Under the pieces are notes generated by a model. That model ran no database searches, was not told where the DNA came from, and was given only the letters and a program-made list of their open reading frames with translations. Position numbers and translations under genes: made by a program. 64,000 nucleotides of DNA from Oscillospiraceae bacterium (GTDB lineage Bacteria > Bacillota > Clostridia > Oscillospirales > CAG-272). Of the stretch, positions 45,881-54,175 are shown piece after piece (position 1 is the first letter of the stretch; every line of letters begins with the position of its first letter). The stretch is taken from NCBI GenBank assembly GCA_015063745.1, contig SVTO01000002.1, positions 1 through 64,000 of the forward strand. Direction: 5' to 3'.

Positions 45881-47095
45881 TTATCTGTCCAGGGAGTAGA
45901 AGCCGGTATTCTTGTCTGTACGGCAGGTCCACATACCTCTGGTGAAGTCCGGAATGTCTACAGCGGTGCAGCCGTTGGCAATGGAGATTTCGGACAGGGG
46001 AGAAATTGCCATCCACGCTGCTGTATCGTATGTATCGATCGGCGGTACTACGTTATCTCTCAGAGAGGTGAAGTAAGCGTCAAATACCAGCCAGTCGATA
46101 CCGCCGTGTCCGCCCTTTACGCCCTCCTGCTTGAAATAACGCCAGATAGGATGTTCCCATTCATCCATGAACATATGCAGGTTGTTATAGTTGGACTCCG
46201 ATTCGGGTGTTACGCCGTCCACAAATGCCTTGATTTCCACTTCGCTGAAGAAGCCCTTGGTACCGCGCACGGTATAGTTACGGGAATAATTGCGGGGAAG
46301 CGTGGTATCCAGAGTCAGGGTAATGGTTTCGCCATGGGCGCAGAGGATATTGGTCTTTACGATATCGCCCTGACGGAACTTATAATCCTGCAGTTCCTTG
46401 CGCATACCGTGTTCTTTGGCGTATTCGTTCAGACCCCATGCGCCGGATGCCATGGAATGGAGCTTGACCATGCGGTTGCCGCGGTTGATATCCAGAGTCT
46501 TGGCAATCGGGCCGATGTCGTGGGTGGGGTAGTTGTCGCAATTGCGGTTCTGATAGTTGCGCAGACGGTAGTGGCGGTTTTCTTCGCCCCAGAGCACTTC
46601 GCCGCGCAGGTCATGCTGATAGCCGCCTTCGCAGTGTACGACCTTGCCGAACAGGCCGCCTCTGACCATGTTCAGTGCCGTCAGCTCATATTCGCCGTAA
46701 CAGCAGTTTTCCAGCATCATGCAGTGGATACCGGATTTTTCGTGGGCGTTCACCAGACTCCAGCAGTCATCCAGAGAGTACGCACCGCCGACTTCGATGG
46801 CCACCTGCTTGCCGCAGTTCATGGCATATACTGCTGCGGGTACATGGTTTTCCCATGCGGAGCAGACGATTACCACTTCCACCTCGTCGGATTCGATCAG
46901 TTCCTTATAATTCTGCGTCCACTTGGGCTCGTAACCCTTTTTGTTATAAACGGTCTTTACCCCGTTCAGGCAGCGGTCTTCGTACAGATCACATACATAT
47001 GTTACGTGTACATCATCTCTTTCACACAGGATGCCGTCCAGATGGAACATACCGCGTCCGCCCAGGCCGATAATACCTACTTTGTATTCTGCCAT
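45881..47095 (-). CDS. Gfo/Idh/MocA-fold protein, GH109-like (copy 2)
   Basis: 404 residues, starting MAEYKVGIIGLGGRG behind GGAGG. Internal landmarks are CGKQVAIEVGGAYSLDD in place of the usual catalytic-Lys motif, HCMMLENCCYGE, HYRLRNYQNRNCDNYPTHD, and GHGGIDWLVFDAYF. The C-terminal block VDIPDFTRGMWTC is followed by the same KNTGFYSLDR tail as in copies 1 and 3. It is first in the copy 2-copy 1 operon. An upstream in-frame ATG at 47146 has no ribosome binding site. Confidence 0.75.
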   Translation of the reverse strand: MAEYKVGIIGLGGRGMFHLDGILCERDDVHVTYVCDLYEDRCLNGVKTVYNKKGYEPKWTQNYKELIESDEVEVVIVCSAWENHVPAAVYAMNCGKQVAIEVGGAYSLDDCWSLVNAHEKSGIHCMMLENCCYGEYELTALNMVRGGLFGKVVHCEGGYQHDLRGEVLWGEENRHYRLRNYQNRNCDNYPTHDIGPIAKTLDINRGNRMVKLHSMASGAWGLNEYAKEHGMRKELQDYKFRQGDIVKTNILCAHGETITLTLDTTLPRNYSRNYTVRGTKGFFSEVEIKAFVDGVTPESESNYNNLHMFMDEWEHPIWRYFKQEGVKGGHGGIDWLVFDAYFTSLRDNVVPPIDTYDTAAWMAISPLSEISIANGCTAVDIPDFTRGMWTCRTDKNTGFYSLDR

Positions 47096-47174
47096 TTTTA
47101 TACCTCCGTATCCATACTGTACACAACTTTTTGAGTCCTTGTACAATTCACCCGTTTTTGTCGGATGTACCTAT

Positions 47175-47203
47175 ATTATATTCGCTCTGCCTACGGTTGT
47201 CAA
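47175..47203 (-). promoter_or_regulatory. Consensus promoter of GH109-like copies 2 and 1
   Basis: On the minus strand TTGACA, 17 bases, TATAAT (the -10 at 47175-47180). The leader contains TTGTACAA and TTGTGTACAG, imperfect GTAC-centred repeats that could bind a regulator. Confidence 0.8.
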
Positions 47204-47280
47204 GAGATTACATTTATATATTTTTAATAATTTTTCCGTCTTTTCCGTACGGTTTTCTTAACCCTTCCCGCCCCGGAACA

Positions 47281-47317
47281 CAAAAAACCGCAGCAGACCT
47301 CTCCGCCGCGGCTTTTG
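47281..47317 (-). terminator. Terminator of GH109-like copy 3
   Basis: CAAAA-CCGC pairs with GCGG-TTTTG. It is 12 bases after the stop. Confidence 0.65.
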
Positions 47318-47328
47318 TTTGTATTCGG

Positions 47329-48546
47329 TTATCTGTCCAGAGAATAGTATCCGGTATTCTTGTCCGTACGGCAGGTCCACTTGCCTCTGGTGAAGTCCGG
47401 GATATCCACGGGCATATTGCCGTTGGCGATGGAGATTTCGGACAGGGGGGTAATGGCCAGCCATGCTGCTGTGTCGTATGTATCGATCGGCGGAACCACA
47501 TTGTCTCTCAGAGAGGAGAAATATGCGTCGAATACCAGCCAGTCGATACCGCCGTGTCCTCTTCTGACACCTGCTTTGCGGTAGTCTCTCCAGATATAGT
47601 GTTCCCATTCTTCCCGGAAATCTTCCACGTTATTGAAGAAGGAATGGTCTTCCGTACCCTTGCCTTCGATGAATACGGCGTTTTCCACTTCGCCGAAGAA
47701 GCCCTTGGTGCCGCGTACGGTGAATCCGCGGGCGTAGTAGCGGGGGAGCGTGGTATCCAGGGTCAGGCAGATGGTCTGTCCGTGGGCGCAGAGGATGTTG
47801 GTCTTGATCACGTCACCCTGACGGAACTTATAGTCCTGCAGTTCGCGGGTGATGTTTTCATGGGTTCTTGCGTATTCGTTCAGCCCCCAGGCACCGGATG
47901 CCATGGAAGTCAGCTTGACCATACGGTTGCCGCGGTTGATGTCCAGAATTTTACAGATCGGGCCCAGTGCGTGGGTGGGGTAATTGTCGCAGCAGCGGTT
48001 CTGGTAGTTGCGCAGACGGTAGTGACGGATCTGATCCCCCAGGGCGATTTCTTCACGCAGGTCATGCTGATAGCCGCCTTCGCAATGTACGATTTCGCCG
48101 AACAGGCCTTCACGGACCATGCGCATAACCATCAGTTCATTGGCGCTGTAGCAGCAGTTTTCGATCATCATGCAGTGGATGCCGGTTTTTTCATGGGCTT
48201 CCACCAGTTTCCAGCAGTCGTCGATGGAATAAGCACCGCCGACTTCGATGCCGACCTGCTTGCCGCATTCCATGGCATATACCGCTGCGGGAACATGGTT
48301 TTCCCATGCGGAGCTTACGATGACCACTTCCACGTCGGGAGAGTCAATCAGTTCTTTATAATCCAGAGTCCACTTGGGCGTATTACCCTTCTTACTCTTG
48401 ACCAGATTTACACCTGCCTGACAGCGGTCTTCATACAGGTCACAGACATAGGTTACGCAGATGTCCTCTCTTTCCGTAAAAATATTCTCCATCTGGTGCA
48501 TTCCGCGTCCGCCCAGACCAATCAGACCTACCTTGAATTCAGCCAT
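47329..48546 (-). CDS. Gfo/Idh/MocA-fold protein, GH109-like (copy 3)
   Basis: 405 residues, starting MAEFKVGLIGLGGRGMHQ. It has CGKQVGIEVGGAYSIDDCW, HCMMIENCCYSA, NYPTHALGPICKIL, and VRRGHGGIDWL. It resembles copies 2 and 4 most closely by its N-terminus. A consensus promoter precedes it and a terminator follows, so it is transcribed alone. It flanks the left end of AT-rich island 2, which separates copies 3 and 4. Confidence 0.75.
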   Translation of the reverse strand: MAEFKVGLIGLGGRGMHQMENIFTEREDICVTYVCDLYEDRCQAGVNLVKSKKGNTPKWTLDYKELIDSPDVEVVIVSSAWENHVPAAVYAMECGKQVGIEVGGAYSIDDCWKLVEAHEKTGIHCMMIENCCYSANELMVMRMVREGLFGEIVHCEGGYQHDLREEIALGDQIRHYRLRNYQNRCCDNYPTHALGPICKILDINRGNRMVKLTSMASGAWGLNEYARTHENITRELQDYKFRQGDVIKTNILCAHGQTICLTLDTTLPRYYARGFTVRGTKGFFGEVENAVFIEGKGTEDHSFFNNVEDFREEWEHYIWRDYRKAGVRRGHGGIDWLVFDAYFSSLRDNVVPPIDTYDTAAWLAITPLSEISIANGNMPVDIPDFTRGKWTCRTDKNTGYYSLDR

Positions 48547-48627
48547 TTTTTCCTCCGTTTATACTTATTGTCATTATCTTATTCTGAATATTTGCAGCTG
48601 TGAAAACGTACATATATTATTTAATAT

Positions 48628-48656
48628 ATTATAAACCTTTTCCCTGTATTTGTCAA
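48628..48656 (-). promoter_or_regulatory. Consensus promoter of GH109-like copy 3
   Basis: On the minus strand TTGACA, 17 bases, TATAAT (the -10 at 48628-48633). The interval 48547-49018 holds this promoter, the left end of island 2, a palindrome and a plus-strand promoter, but no gene. Confidence 0.8.
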
Positions 48657-48703
48657 TGGTTCACCCGGGAGTTCCCTTTTACCCTTTATGCTGATAGAAA
48701 AAA

Positions 48704-48715
48704 CTTCGTCGATTT
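48704..48715 (+). repeat. Left end repeat of AT-rich island 2
   Basis: CTTCGTCGATTT, identical to the left end of island 1 (29745-29756) and inverse to the right ends. The following TTACCAAAGAGCGTTCACAT is also near-identical between the two islands. Confidence 0.65.
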
Positions 48716-48792
48716 TACCAAAGAGCGTTCACATTTCGGCGGCCAAAGCTGTATCCACACTCGGCTTTGTTCCTATACCTTGAAATATTCAT

Positions 48793-48814
48793 AAATCTAT
48801 TGTACAATAGATTT
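48793..48814 (+). promoter_or_regulatory. Perfect 22-base palindrome, candidate operator
   Basis: A fully symmetric sequence centred on TTGTACAA with outer arms AAATCTA and TAGATTT. It stands upstream of the small membrane protein-TetR-membrane protein unit, so it is a candidate TetR operator. Island 1 has a degenerate counterpart at 29982-30003. Confidence 0.5.
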
Positions 48815-48878
48815 AGATGGAACTTTATGGAGAATTTCACGTTCAAATATACAGGCACAATAGAAAACGGTATATTTA

Positions 48879-48887
48879 TGGTATAAT
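48879..48887 (+). promoter_or_regulatory. Extended -10 promoter of the island 2 genes
   Basis: TGGTATAAT is an extended -10 element about 130 bases before the first gene. No good -35 box is present. Confidence 0.45.
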
Positions 48888-49018
48888 AGAACTGTGTAAG
48901 AGTTCTATAAAATTGAAGTTATCTTATTGAAACCAACAAATTCCAAATATTATGTTGTTCAATTCCTCTTTTTTGAGTGGTAAAATATAGCTGTAAAATC
49001 AAGAAGGAGGTTTTTCAT

Positions 49019-49360
49019 ATGAACACAGACAAAATTTTAGCAGAATCAATCGCAAAGGACTATGCACCGAAGGAAAATTCCAAGATCGCTGCTCTGAAAA
49101 AACTGGACAACCGTGCAAAACTCCCTGCCACTATTTTCACCTACTCTTGGGGGATTGTATTTGCACTTGTTTTTGGCACAGGGATGTCCTTGGCAATGCA
49201 AGTGATCGGAAACAGCATGGTGCTTGGTATCGCTGTCGGTATTGTGGGCCTTATTGGTTGCAGTGTGAATTATCCGATTTATAAGAGATTGCTTGAAAAG
49301 GGCAAGTCAAAATATGCCTATGAAATCGTGCAGCTCGCCCGTGAAATCGCAGAAAAATAA
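49019..49360 (+). CDS. Small two-helix membrane protein (island 2 cargo)
   Basis: 113 residues. A soluble N-terminus (MNTDKILAESIAKDYAPKE) precedes two membrane helices (about 43-66 and 68-90). It ends in a charged helix with YEIVQLAREIAEK. AAGGAGG stands eight bases before the ATG. Similar proteins occur beside TetR genes in many Clostridia. Their function is unknown to me. The next gene, 25 bases downstream, is indeed a TetR-type regulator. Confidence 0.75.
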   Translation: MNTDKILAESIAKDYAPKENSKIAALKKLDNRAKLPATIFTYSWGIVFALVFGTGMSLAMQVIGNSMVLGIAVGIVGLIGCSVNYPIYKRLLEKGKSKYAYEIVQLAREIAEK

Positions 49361-49384
49361 TCAAAACCTCCAAGGAGTGGTAAT

Positions 49385-49981
49385 ATGAACAAATCCGAAA
49401 GCAAATATTTTAATACTGCCACGAAACTGGACCTTGCATTGATTTCCTTGCTGAAAAAGAAACCGTTGGAATATATTACGGTCCGCGAGATTTGCGAAAC
49501 GGCAGGGGTAAATCGCTCCACCTTTTACTTGCATTATGAAACGATCGGCGATTTGCTAAATGAAACAACACGATACTTGTTAGATGGGTTTTTGTCATAT
49601 TTTTCAACCGACACACAGTCAGTAGCTCTCAATCTTATGGACTGCGAACTGAATGAATTGGTGTTTATTTGCGATAAGTATCTAACACCGTATCTCACCT
49701 ATATCAAAGATCACAAAGAGGTATTTCAGGTTGCATTGGCACAAAATAAAATTTTGGGATTTGAAGATGTGTATAAGCGAATGTTTGAAAACATATTCAA
49801 TCCGATTCTGGCGAGATTTCACTATCCGGCAGACATCAGACAATATGTGATGATGTACTATCTCAATGGTATCAACGCCATCATCGTTGAATGGTTGAAA
49901 AATAGTTGTGACAAGTCAACTGATGAAATATCCAAGATAATCGCCGTCTGTATTTACGGGAAAGATAATGCAAATGGATAG
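49385..49981 (+). CDS. TetR/AcrR-family transcriptional regulator (island 2 cargo)
   Basis: 198 residues. The N-terminal helix-turn-helix reads ITVREICETAGVNRSTFYLHY, the TetR recognition pattern, and the C-terminal two thirds form a helical effector domain. It probably represses its own unit. The 22-base palindrome at 48793-48814 is a candidate operator. It overlaps the next gene by 14 bases. Codon use is AT-rich compared with the GH109-like genes on either side. Confidence 0.88.
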   Translation: MNKSESKYFNTATKLDLALISLLKKKPLEYITVREICETAGVNRSTFYLHYETIGDLLNETTRYLLDGFLSYFSTDTQSVALNLMDCELNELVFICDKYLTPYLTYIKDHKEVFQVALAQNKILGFEDVYKRMFENIFNPILARFHYPADIRQYVMMYYLNGINAIIVEWLKNSCDKSTDEISKIIAVCIYGKDNANG

Positions 49982-50552
49982 GACACGAAAAATCCCCCTT
50001 GTCAGTTTGTTATTCAACATGGTATATAGCACCTATCACATTATTTTTGGCATAGCAACACGCTCGTGGTGGTTTTTTACAATCGGTATTTACTATGCAA
50101 TATTGAGTATTGTTCGCTTTGTGGTTCTTGGGCACAAAGGCAAGAAACACTTTGTCATTCGGTTTACCGGAATCATGTTGATGGTGCTATCCATATCGCT
50201 CATTGGAACAGTAATCCTTGCTTTTGTAAAAGATAGAGGTACCGAATTTCCTTTGATTGTTATGCTTGCGATTGCGGTATATGCCTTTACCAAAATCACC
50301 CTTGCAACAATAAAATGGATAAAGGCACAAAAAAGCAAATCGGCAAAATTGATAACATTACGAAACATATCATTTGCCGATGCATTTGTTTCTATATTTT
50401 CTTTGCAAAGGTCAATGCTTGTGTCCTTTGAGGGAATGTCGGAAATAGAAATCCGGATTATGAATGTCGCAACCGGTTCTGCGGTGTGTATCATCGTTTT
50501 TTTGCTCGGACTGAATCTTATGCAGCAAAAAAGTCTAATAAAGAGAAAATAG
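49968..50552 (+). CDS. Membrane protein of unknown function (island 2 cargo)
   Basis: 194 residues with about five hydrophobic segments (around 12-28, 33-52, 65-88, 93-110 and 165-185). The 14-base overlap with the TetR gene means coupled translation, so the regulator probably controls it. ATG at 49968 or 49974 could start it. No family was recognised. As with many TetR-linked membrane proteins a transport or stress role is possible, but this is inference. Confidence 0.7.
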   Translation: MQMDRTRKIPLVSLLFNMVYSTYHIIFGIATRSWWFFTIGIYYAILSIVRFVVLGHKGKKHFVIRFTGIMLMVLSISLIGTVILAFVKDRGTEFPLIVMLAIAVYAFTKITLATIKWIKAQKSKSAKLITLRNISFADAFVSIFSLQRSMLVSFEGMSEIEIRIMNVATGSAVCIIVFLLGLNLMQQKSLIKRK

Positions 50553-50583
50553 TAGAGAAAAATTCCAATACGTCGAATAGTTA

Positions 50584-50618
50584 AGGAGCAGAGGTTTTAG
50601 ACCTTTGCTCCTGTTGTT
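50584..50618 (+). terminator. Terminator of the island 2 genes
   Basis: AGGAGCA-AGGT pairs with ACCT-TGCTCCT, followed by a T-rich stretch. Confidence 0.8.
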
Positions 50619-50670
50619 ATGCTCTATAATCGCCCTGTGGATCATTTATGGGATTTTGGATTCATTCGTT

Positions 50671-50727
50671 TCCGTCAAATCGACGAAGGGTTTGATGGAT
50701 AAGCCTATATCAGCACAAAAGTAAAAG
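50671..50727 (+). repeat. Right end repeat of AT-rich island 2
   Basis: Nearly identical to 31139-31190. It contains AAATCGACGAAG at 50677-50688, the inverse of the left end. A short open stretch IIALWIIYGI before it resembles the membrane fragment behind the same repeat in island 1. Confidence 0.65.
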
Positions 50728-50766
50728 GGAGCCCGGGGTACATATCTTTCACGGAAATCCGAGAAC

Positions 50767-50806
50767 AAAAAAGGACTGCCGCAGATCGGGTTTGCAGCAG
50801 TCCCTT
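50767..50806 (-). terminator. Terminator of GH109-like copy 4
   Basis: GGACTGC pairs with GCAGTCC, with a T-run on the minus strand. Confidence 0.8.
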
Positions 50807-50837
50807 CAGGTATATTTATTTCTGTGTTTGTTCCGGA

Positions 50838-52058
50838 TTACTTATCCAGCGCGTAGAAGCCGGTGTTCTTGTCGGTACGGTGTGTCCACATACCTCTGGT
50901 GAAGTCGGGAACATCTACAGGCATACTGCCGTTGGCGATGGAGATTTCGGACAGGGGTGCGATGGACATCCATGCAGCGGTATCGTAGGTGTCGATCGGA
51001 GGTACCATGTTGTCGCGGAGGGAGGTGAAGTAAGCGTCGAATACGAGCCAGTCCATACCGCCGTGACCGCCATGTACGCCTTCTTCATAGAAGCGGCGCC
51101 AGATCGGATGCTGCCATTCGTCCCAGAACTTGTCGATGTTGTTGAAGTCGGAGTGATCCCATTCACTGCCCTTGCCGTCGATGTATACCATGTTTTCCAC
51201 TTCGCTGATGAAGCCCTTGGTACCGCGTACGGTAAAGCCGCGGGAGTAGTAACGGGGCAGAGTGGTGTCCAGCGTCAGAGTGATGGTCTGACCCTTGGCG
51301 CACTGGATGATGGTCTTTACGATATCACCCTGCTTAAATGGGTAGCTCTGCAGTGCTTCGGGTACATTGCTGTGGTTCTTGGCATATTCGTTCAGACCCA
51401 TTGCGCAGGATGCCATGGAAACCAGCTTGGTCATACGGTTGCCGCGGTTGATGTCCAGAATCTTGGCGATCGGGCCGATTTCGTGGGTGGGGTAGTTTTC
51501 GCAGCAGCGGTTCTGATAATTGCGCAGACGGTAATGACGCTTTTCTTCACCGGTAGCGATTTCTTCGCGCAGGTCATGCTGATAACCGCCTTCGCAGTGT
51601 ACGATATCACCGAACAGACCGGCTCTTACCATCTGCAGAGCCATCAGTTCCTTGGTGTCGTAGCAGCAGTTTTCCAGCATCATGCAATGGATACCGGTCT
51701 TTTCGTAGGTGCGAACCAGCTTCCAGCAGTCATCCAGGGAGTAAGCGCCGCCTACTTCGGTAGCAACCTGCTTGCCGCATTCCATAGCATGAACCACTGC
51801 AGGAACATGATTTTCCCATGCGGAGCTTACGATAACTACTTCTACTTCATCGGATTCGATCAGTTCCTTGTAGTTCTGAGTCCACTTGGGGGTGTTGCCC
51901 TTCTTTTTCTGTACGGTTTCCACACCGCGGAGACAACGATCTTCATACAGGTCACATACGTAGGTTACGCATACGTCATCTCTTTGACATAGAATACCGC
52001 TTAGATGTTCACGGCCACGTCCTCCGAGACCAATAATACCAACTTTGAATTCTGCCAT
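50838..52058 (-). CDS. Gfo/Idh/MocA-fold protein, GH109-like (copy 4)
   Basis: 406 residues, starting MAEFKVGIIGLGGRGREH behind GGAGG. Characteristic blocks are CGKQVATEVGGAYSLDD, HCMMLENCCYDTKEL, NYPTHEIGPIAKIL, GHGGMDWLVFDAYF and MPVDVPDFTRGMW. It is monocistronic with a consensus promoter and terminator. A possible operator overlaps its leader. The upstream ATG at 52094 is in frame but lacks a ribosome binding site. Confidence 0.75.
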   Translation of the reverse strand: MAEFKVGIIGLGGRGREHLSGILCQRDDVCVTYVCDLYEDRCLRGVETVQKKKGNTPKWTQNYKELIESDEVEVVIVSSAWENHVPAVVHAMECGKQVATEVGGAYSLDDCWKLVRTYEKTGIHCMMLENCCYDTKELMALQMVRAGLFGDIVHCEGGYQHDLREEIATGEEKRHYRLRNYQNRCCENYPTHEIGPIAKILDINRGNRMTKLVSMASCAMGLNEYAKNHSNVPEALQSYPFKQGDIVKTIIQCAKGQTITLTLDTTLPRYYSRGFTVRGTKGFISEVENMVYIDGKGSEWDHSDFNNIDKFWDEWQHPIWRRFYEEGVHGGHGGMDWLVFDAYFTSLRDNMVPPIDTYDTAAWMSIAPLSEISIANGSMPVDVPDFTRGMWTHRTDKNTGFYALDK

Positions 52059-52092
52059 TTTATCCTCCAGATATGTAATGTTATATCGAATC

Positions 52093-52118
52093 ATTGTTCA
52101 ATTCAATCATGAACCAAT
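52093..52118 (-). promoter_or_regulatory. Inverted repeat in the leader of GH109-like copy 4
   Basis: ATTGTTCA and TGAACCAAT are near-perfect inverse arms separated by nine bases, just downstream of the promoter. Candidate operator only. Confidence 0.35.
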
Positions 52119-52127
52119 CATATATAC

Positions 52128-52156
52128 ATTATAATATATATTTCATCTTCTGTCAA
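52128..52156 (-). promoter_or_regulatory. Consensus promoter of GH109-like copy 4
   Basis: On the minus strand TTGACA, 17 bases, TATAAT (the -10 at 52128-52133). Confidence 0.8.
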
Positions 52157-52216
52157 GAAGCCAGCGACAATTTTGGCTTTTTCTGTATACGAATCCGCAA
52201 AAAAACAGCAGGACAC

Positions 52217-52249
52217 AAAAAACCGTGATAGTTTCCCATCACGGTTTTT
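52217..52249 (-). terminator. Terminator of the second MBL lipoprotein gene
   Basis: AAAACCGTGAT and ATCACGGTTTT form a perfect stem with flanking A/T runs. Confidence 0.85.
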
Positions 52250-52327
52250 GTAAATTTGCAAAAGTTGTACCTGCATTTGATAGATAACACGAGCAATAAG
52301 TCGGGCTGCCAATACACTGCTGTTACA

Positions 52328-54115
52328 TCAATCATAGACCGGTTTATAAACCACAGGACTGCGGTAGAAGACCTGCAGTTCGCCGTCAACAACCTGCACA
52401 CCCACCGTTTCTTCTCCGGCATAATACAATTCTTCAAAATTCTCCGTTAAAGAATTATAGATAGATGTCAGCTGCGGCTGCGTTGTCATTCTGCTGTAAG
52501 CCTGAGGAACCAGACCGATTTTTGCATCGGCAGCTTCATATAAATTCCGGATTTGATTGTATCCGTGATGGGCAATCTGTACGATATCGGATTTCAGAAC
52601 CTCTGTCGGATAATATTTCAGCAATGTATCAGCACCGTATTTGTCCAGATCCCCAAGAACCAAAAAGGATTTGTCGTCAAAATGGATTTTAATGACCGTA
52701 CCGCTGTCGTTGACTTCTTCGCTGGCAGGGAGCATGGTGGAGGCATCATACCAGTCTTCCTGTGCATACAGTACTTCCATTTTCAGATTACCCAGCTGAA
52801 TGGTTTCGCCGGTGTGAGGTTTGTGATACAGTGCATCCGGATGATATTTGTTAAAACCATCATTGCTTACATCTGTGCCCTCACCGTCGTAAAGATTATA
52901 CATAACCCGCTCCAGTGTAAAGAGATCCGGATTTTCGTAGAAGTACGTGCGGAAAGAGGAATAGTGGTCGGCATGGCAATGGGTGATGAACCAACAGGCA
53001 ATCCGGATCTTTTCGTTTTCCGGTGTGCCGGTTACTTCACGGGCAATACGAAGGAATTCATCGAAATCCACCTGTGAAGGGGTGGTGTCATTCTGTTTTC
53101 CGCGGGAACCGCCATCGATGAGAAGGAGACTGTTGTCGGCAAGTTTGATAAAGAGGAACTGACCGTTGTTTTTGTAGTTTTCCGTGTAATCCAGTTCAGC
53201 TTGGAGCATTCTTAAACCGAACAGGAACACATCCGTGGTTTCACCTTCCTTAGGTTCGTATGTATAACCGAATTTTTCAATCGGTACACTCTTACCCTTT
53301 TCGCGAATGATACGTACCTCATTGGTTGCAGCAGTATAATAGGCATACAGGGAAATTTCTTCTTTGTCACACTGGTATGCGGTAATGCCGTTTGTATCGC
53401 TTCTCTGCAGAAGTGTATAACCATCGTCAGCCAGCATTTGGATATACGCAGCAAATTCCTCAGCATTGGTGTCGCTGATGCCAACAAACAAAGAGGGATT
53501 CTCCTTGGCCCATCCTAAGGATTGCGTTGCGGTAACTCCACAATAGGAACCGCCCTCGTAATAAGGAATATCCTCATGAGGCCATGCATCTTTTGCCGAG
53601 TAGATCAGATCAAGATCGGCAGGTATTGTAATTCTGCCGTTTTCATCCACGGTAACTACATGCAAAAAGGCTTCTGCGGCTGCTTGGAGCTGTGAATCTG
53701 CGCAAGCTGCGATAACAATACGATTCCCTTCACAAGTAATGCGGTAGAGATTCTCCCCAAGGGAAGCGGTAATCTCAGAAGATGCGGTACGGTTGGTATT
53801 TCCAATCAGAATTTCAGTCGCATCCGCAGGAAGAGAAGACACATCTTCCGTCCAGTCATCGGTAAAAGGCAGTTCACAACCAAAGGAATTCGCAAACGTC
53901 TTCCACACCAAAGATGCCGCATCGGAGACAACATCACTCCCTTTTGCCGGCCTTACAAGGGTATAAAGCGGTTCGCCATTTTCGAACAAACAAATCTCCT
54001 GAGAATTTTGTACAAGCGTTTCCTGATTTTCGGTTTCAGGGGGAAGTTCTGTATTACTACAGCCACAAAGAATCAGTCCGGCAGCAAGAAACAATAATAA
54101 GAGTTGGTTTTTCAT
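52328..54115 (-). CDS. Lipoprotein with metallo-beta-lactamase-fold hydrolase domain (paralog)
   Basis: 595 residues. Signal peptide with lipobox LCGC (Cys19), then a Glu/Thr linker. It is the full-length paralog of the protein at 18840, with EILIGNTNRTASSE in the N-terminal domain, the metal motif HCHADH in WFITHCHADHYSSF, LVLGDLDKYG and IVQIAHHGYNQ. It is exported and probably hydrolyses an unknown extracellular substrate. ATG at 54115 or GTG at 54118 could start it behind AAGGAG. It follows GH109-like copy 5 by 60 bases with no terminator or promoter between, so the two are one transcript. Confidence 0.75.
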   Translation of the reverse strand: MKNQLLLLFLAAGLILCGCSNTELPPETENQETLVQNSQEICLFENGEPLYTLVRPAKGSDVVSDAASLVWKTFANSFGCELPFTDDWTEDVSSLPADATEILIGNTNRTASSEITASLGENLYRITCEGNRIVIAACADSQLQAAAEAFLHVVTVDENGRITIPADLDLIYSAKDAWPHEDIPYYEGGSYCGVTATQSLGWAKENPSLFVGISDTNAEEFAAYIQMLADDGYTLLQRSDTNGITAYQCDKEEISLYAYYTAATNEVRIIREKGKSVPIEKFGYTYEPKEGETTDVFLFGLRMLQAELDYTENYKNNGQFLFIKLADNSLLLIDGGSRGKQNDTTPSQVDFDEFLRIAREVTGTPENEKIRIACWFITHCHADHYSSFRTYFYENPDLFTLERVMYNLYDGEGTDVSNDGFNKYHPDALYHKPHTGETIQLGNLKMEVLYAQEDWYDASTMLPASEEVNDSGTVIKIHFDDKSFLVLGDLDKYGADTLLKYYPTEVLKSDIVQIAHHGYNQIRNLYEAADAKIGLVPQAYSRMTTQPQLTSIYNSLTENFEELYYAGEETVGVQVVDGELQVFYRSPVVYKPVYD

Positions 54116-54175
54116 CACAATTTTCTCCTTAAAATCGTGCCATACTGTTACGCTGATATTGGCGTATTATTAAAA

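Noticed and set aside
29745..50727. The two islands as the ends of one 21-kb composite element
   Set aside because: Each island has both a left and a right end of its own and the DNA between them is ordinary core genes, so two separate units are the simpler reading.
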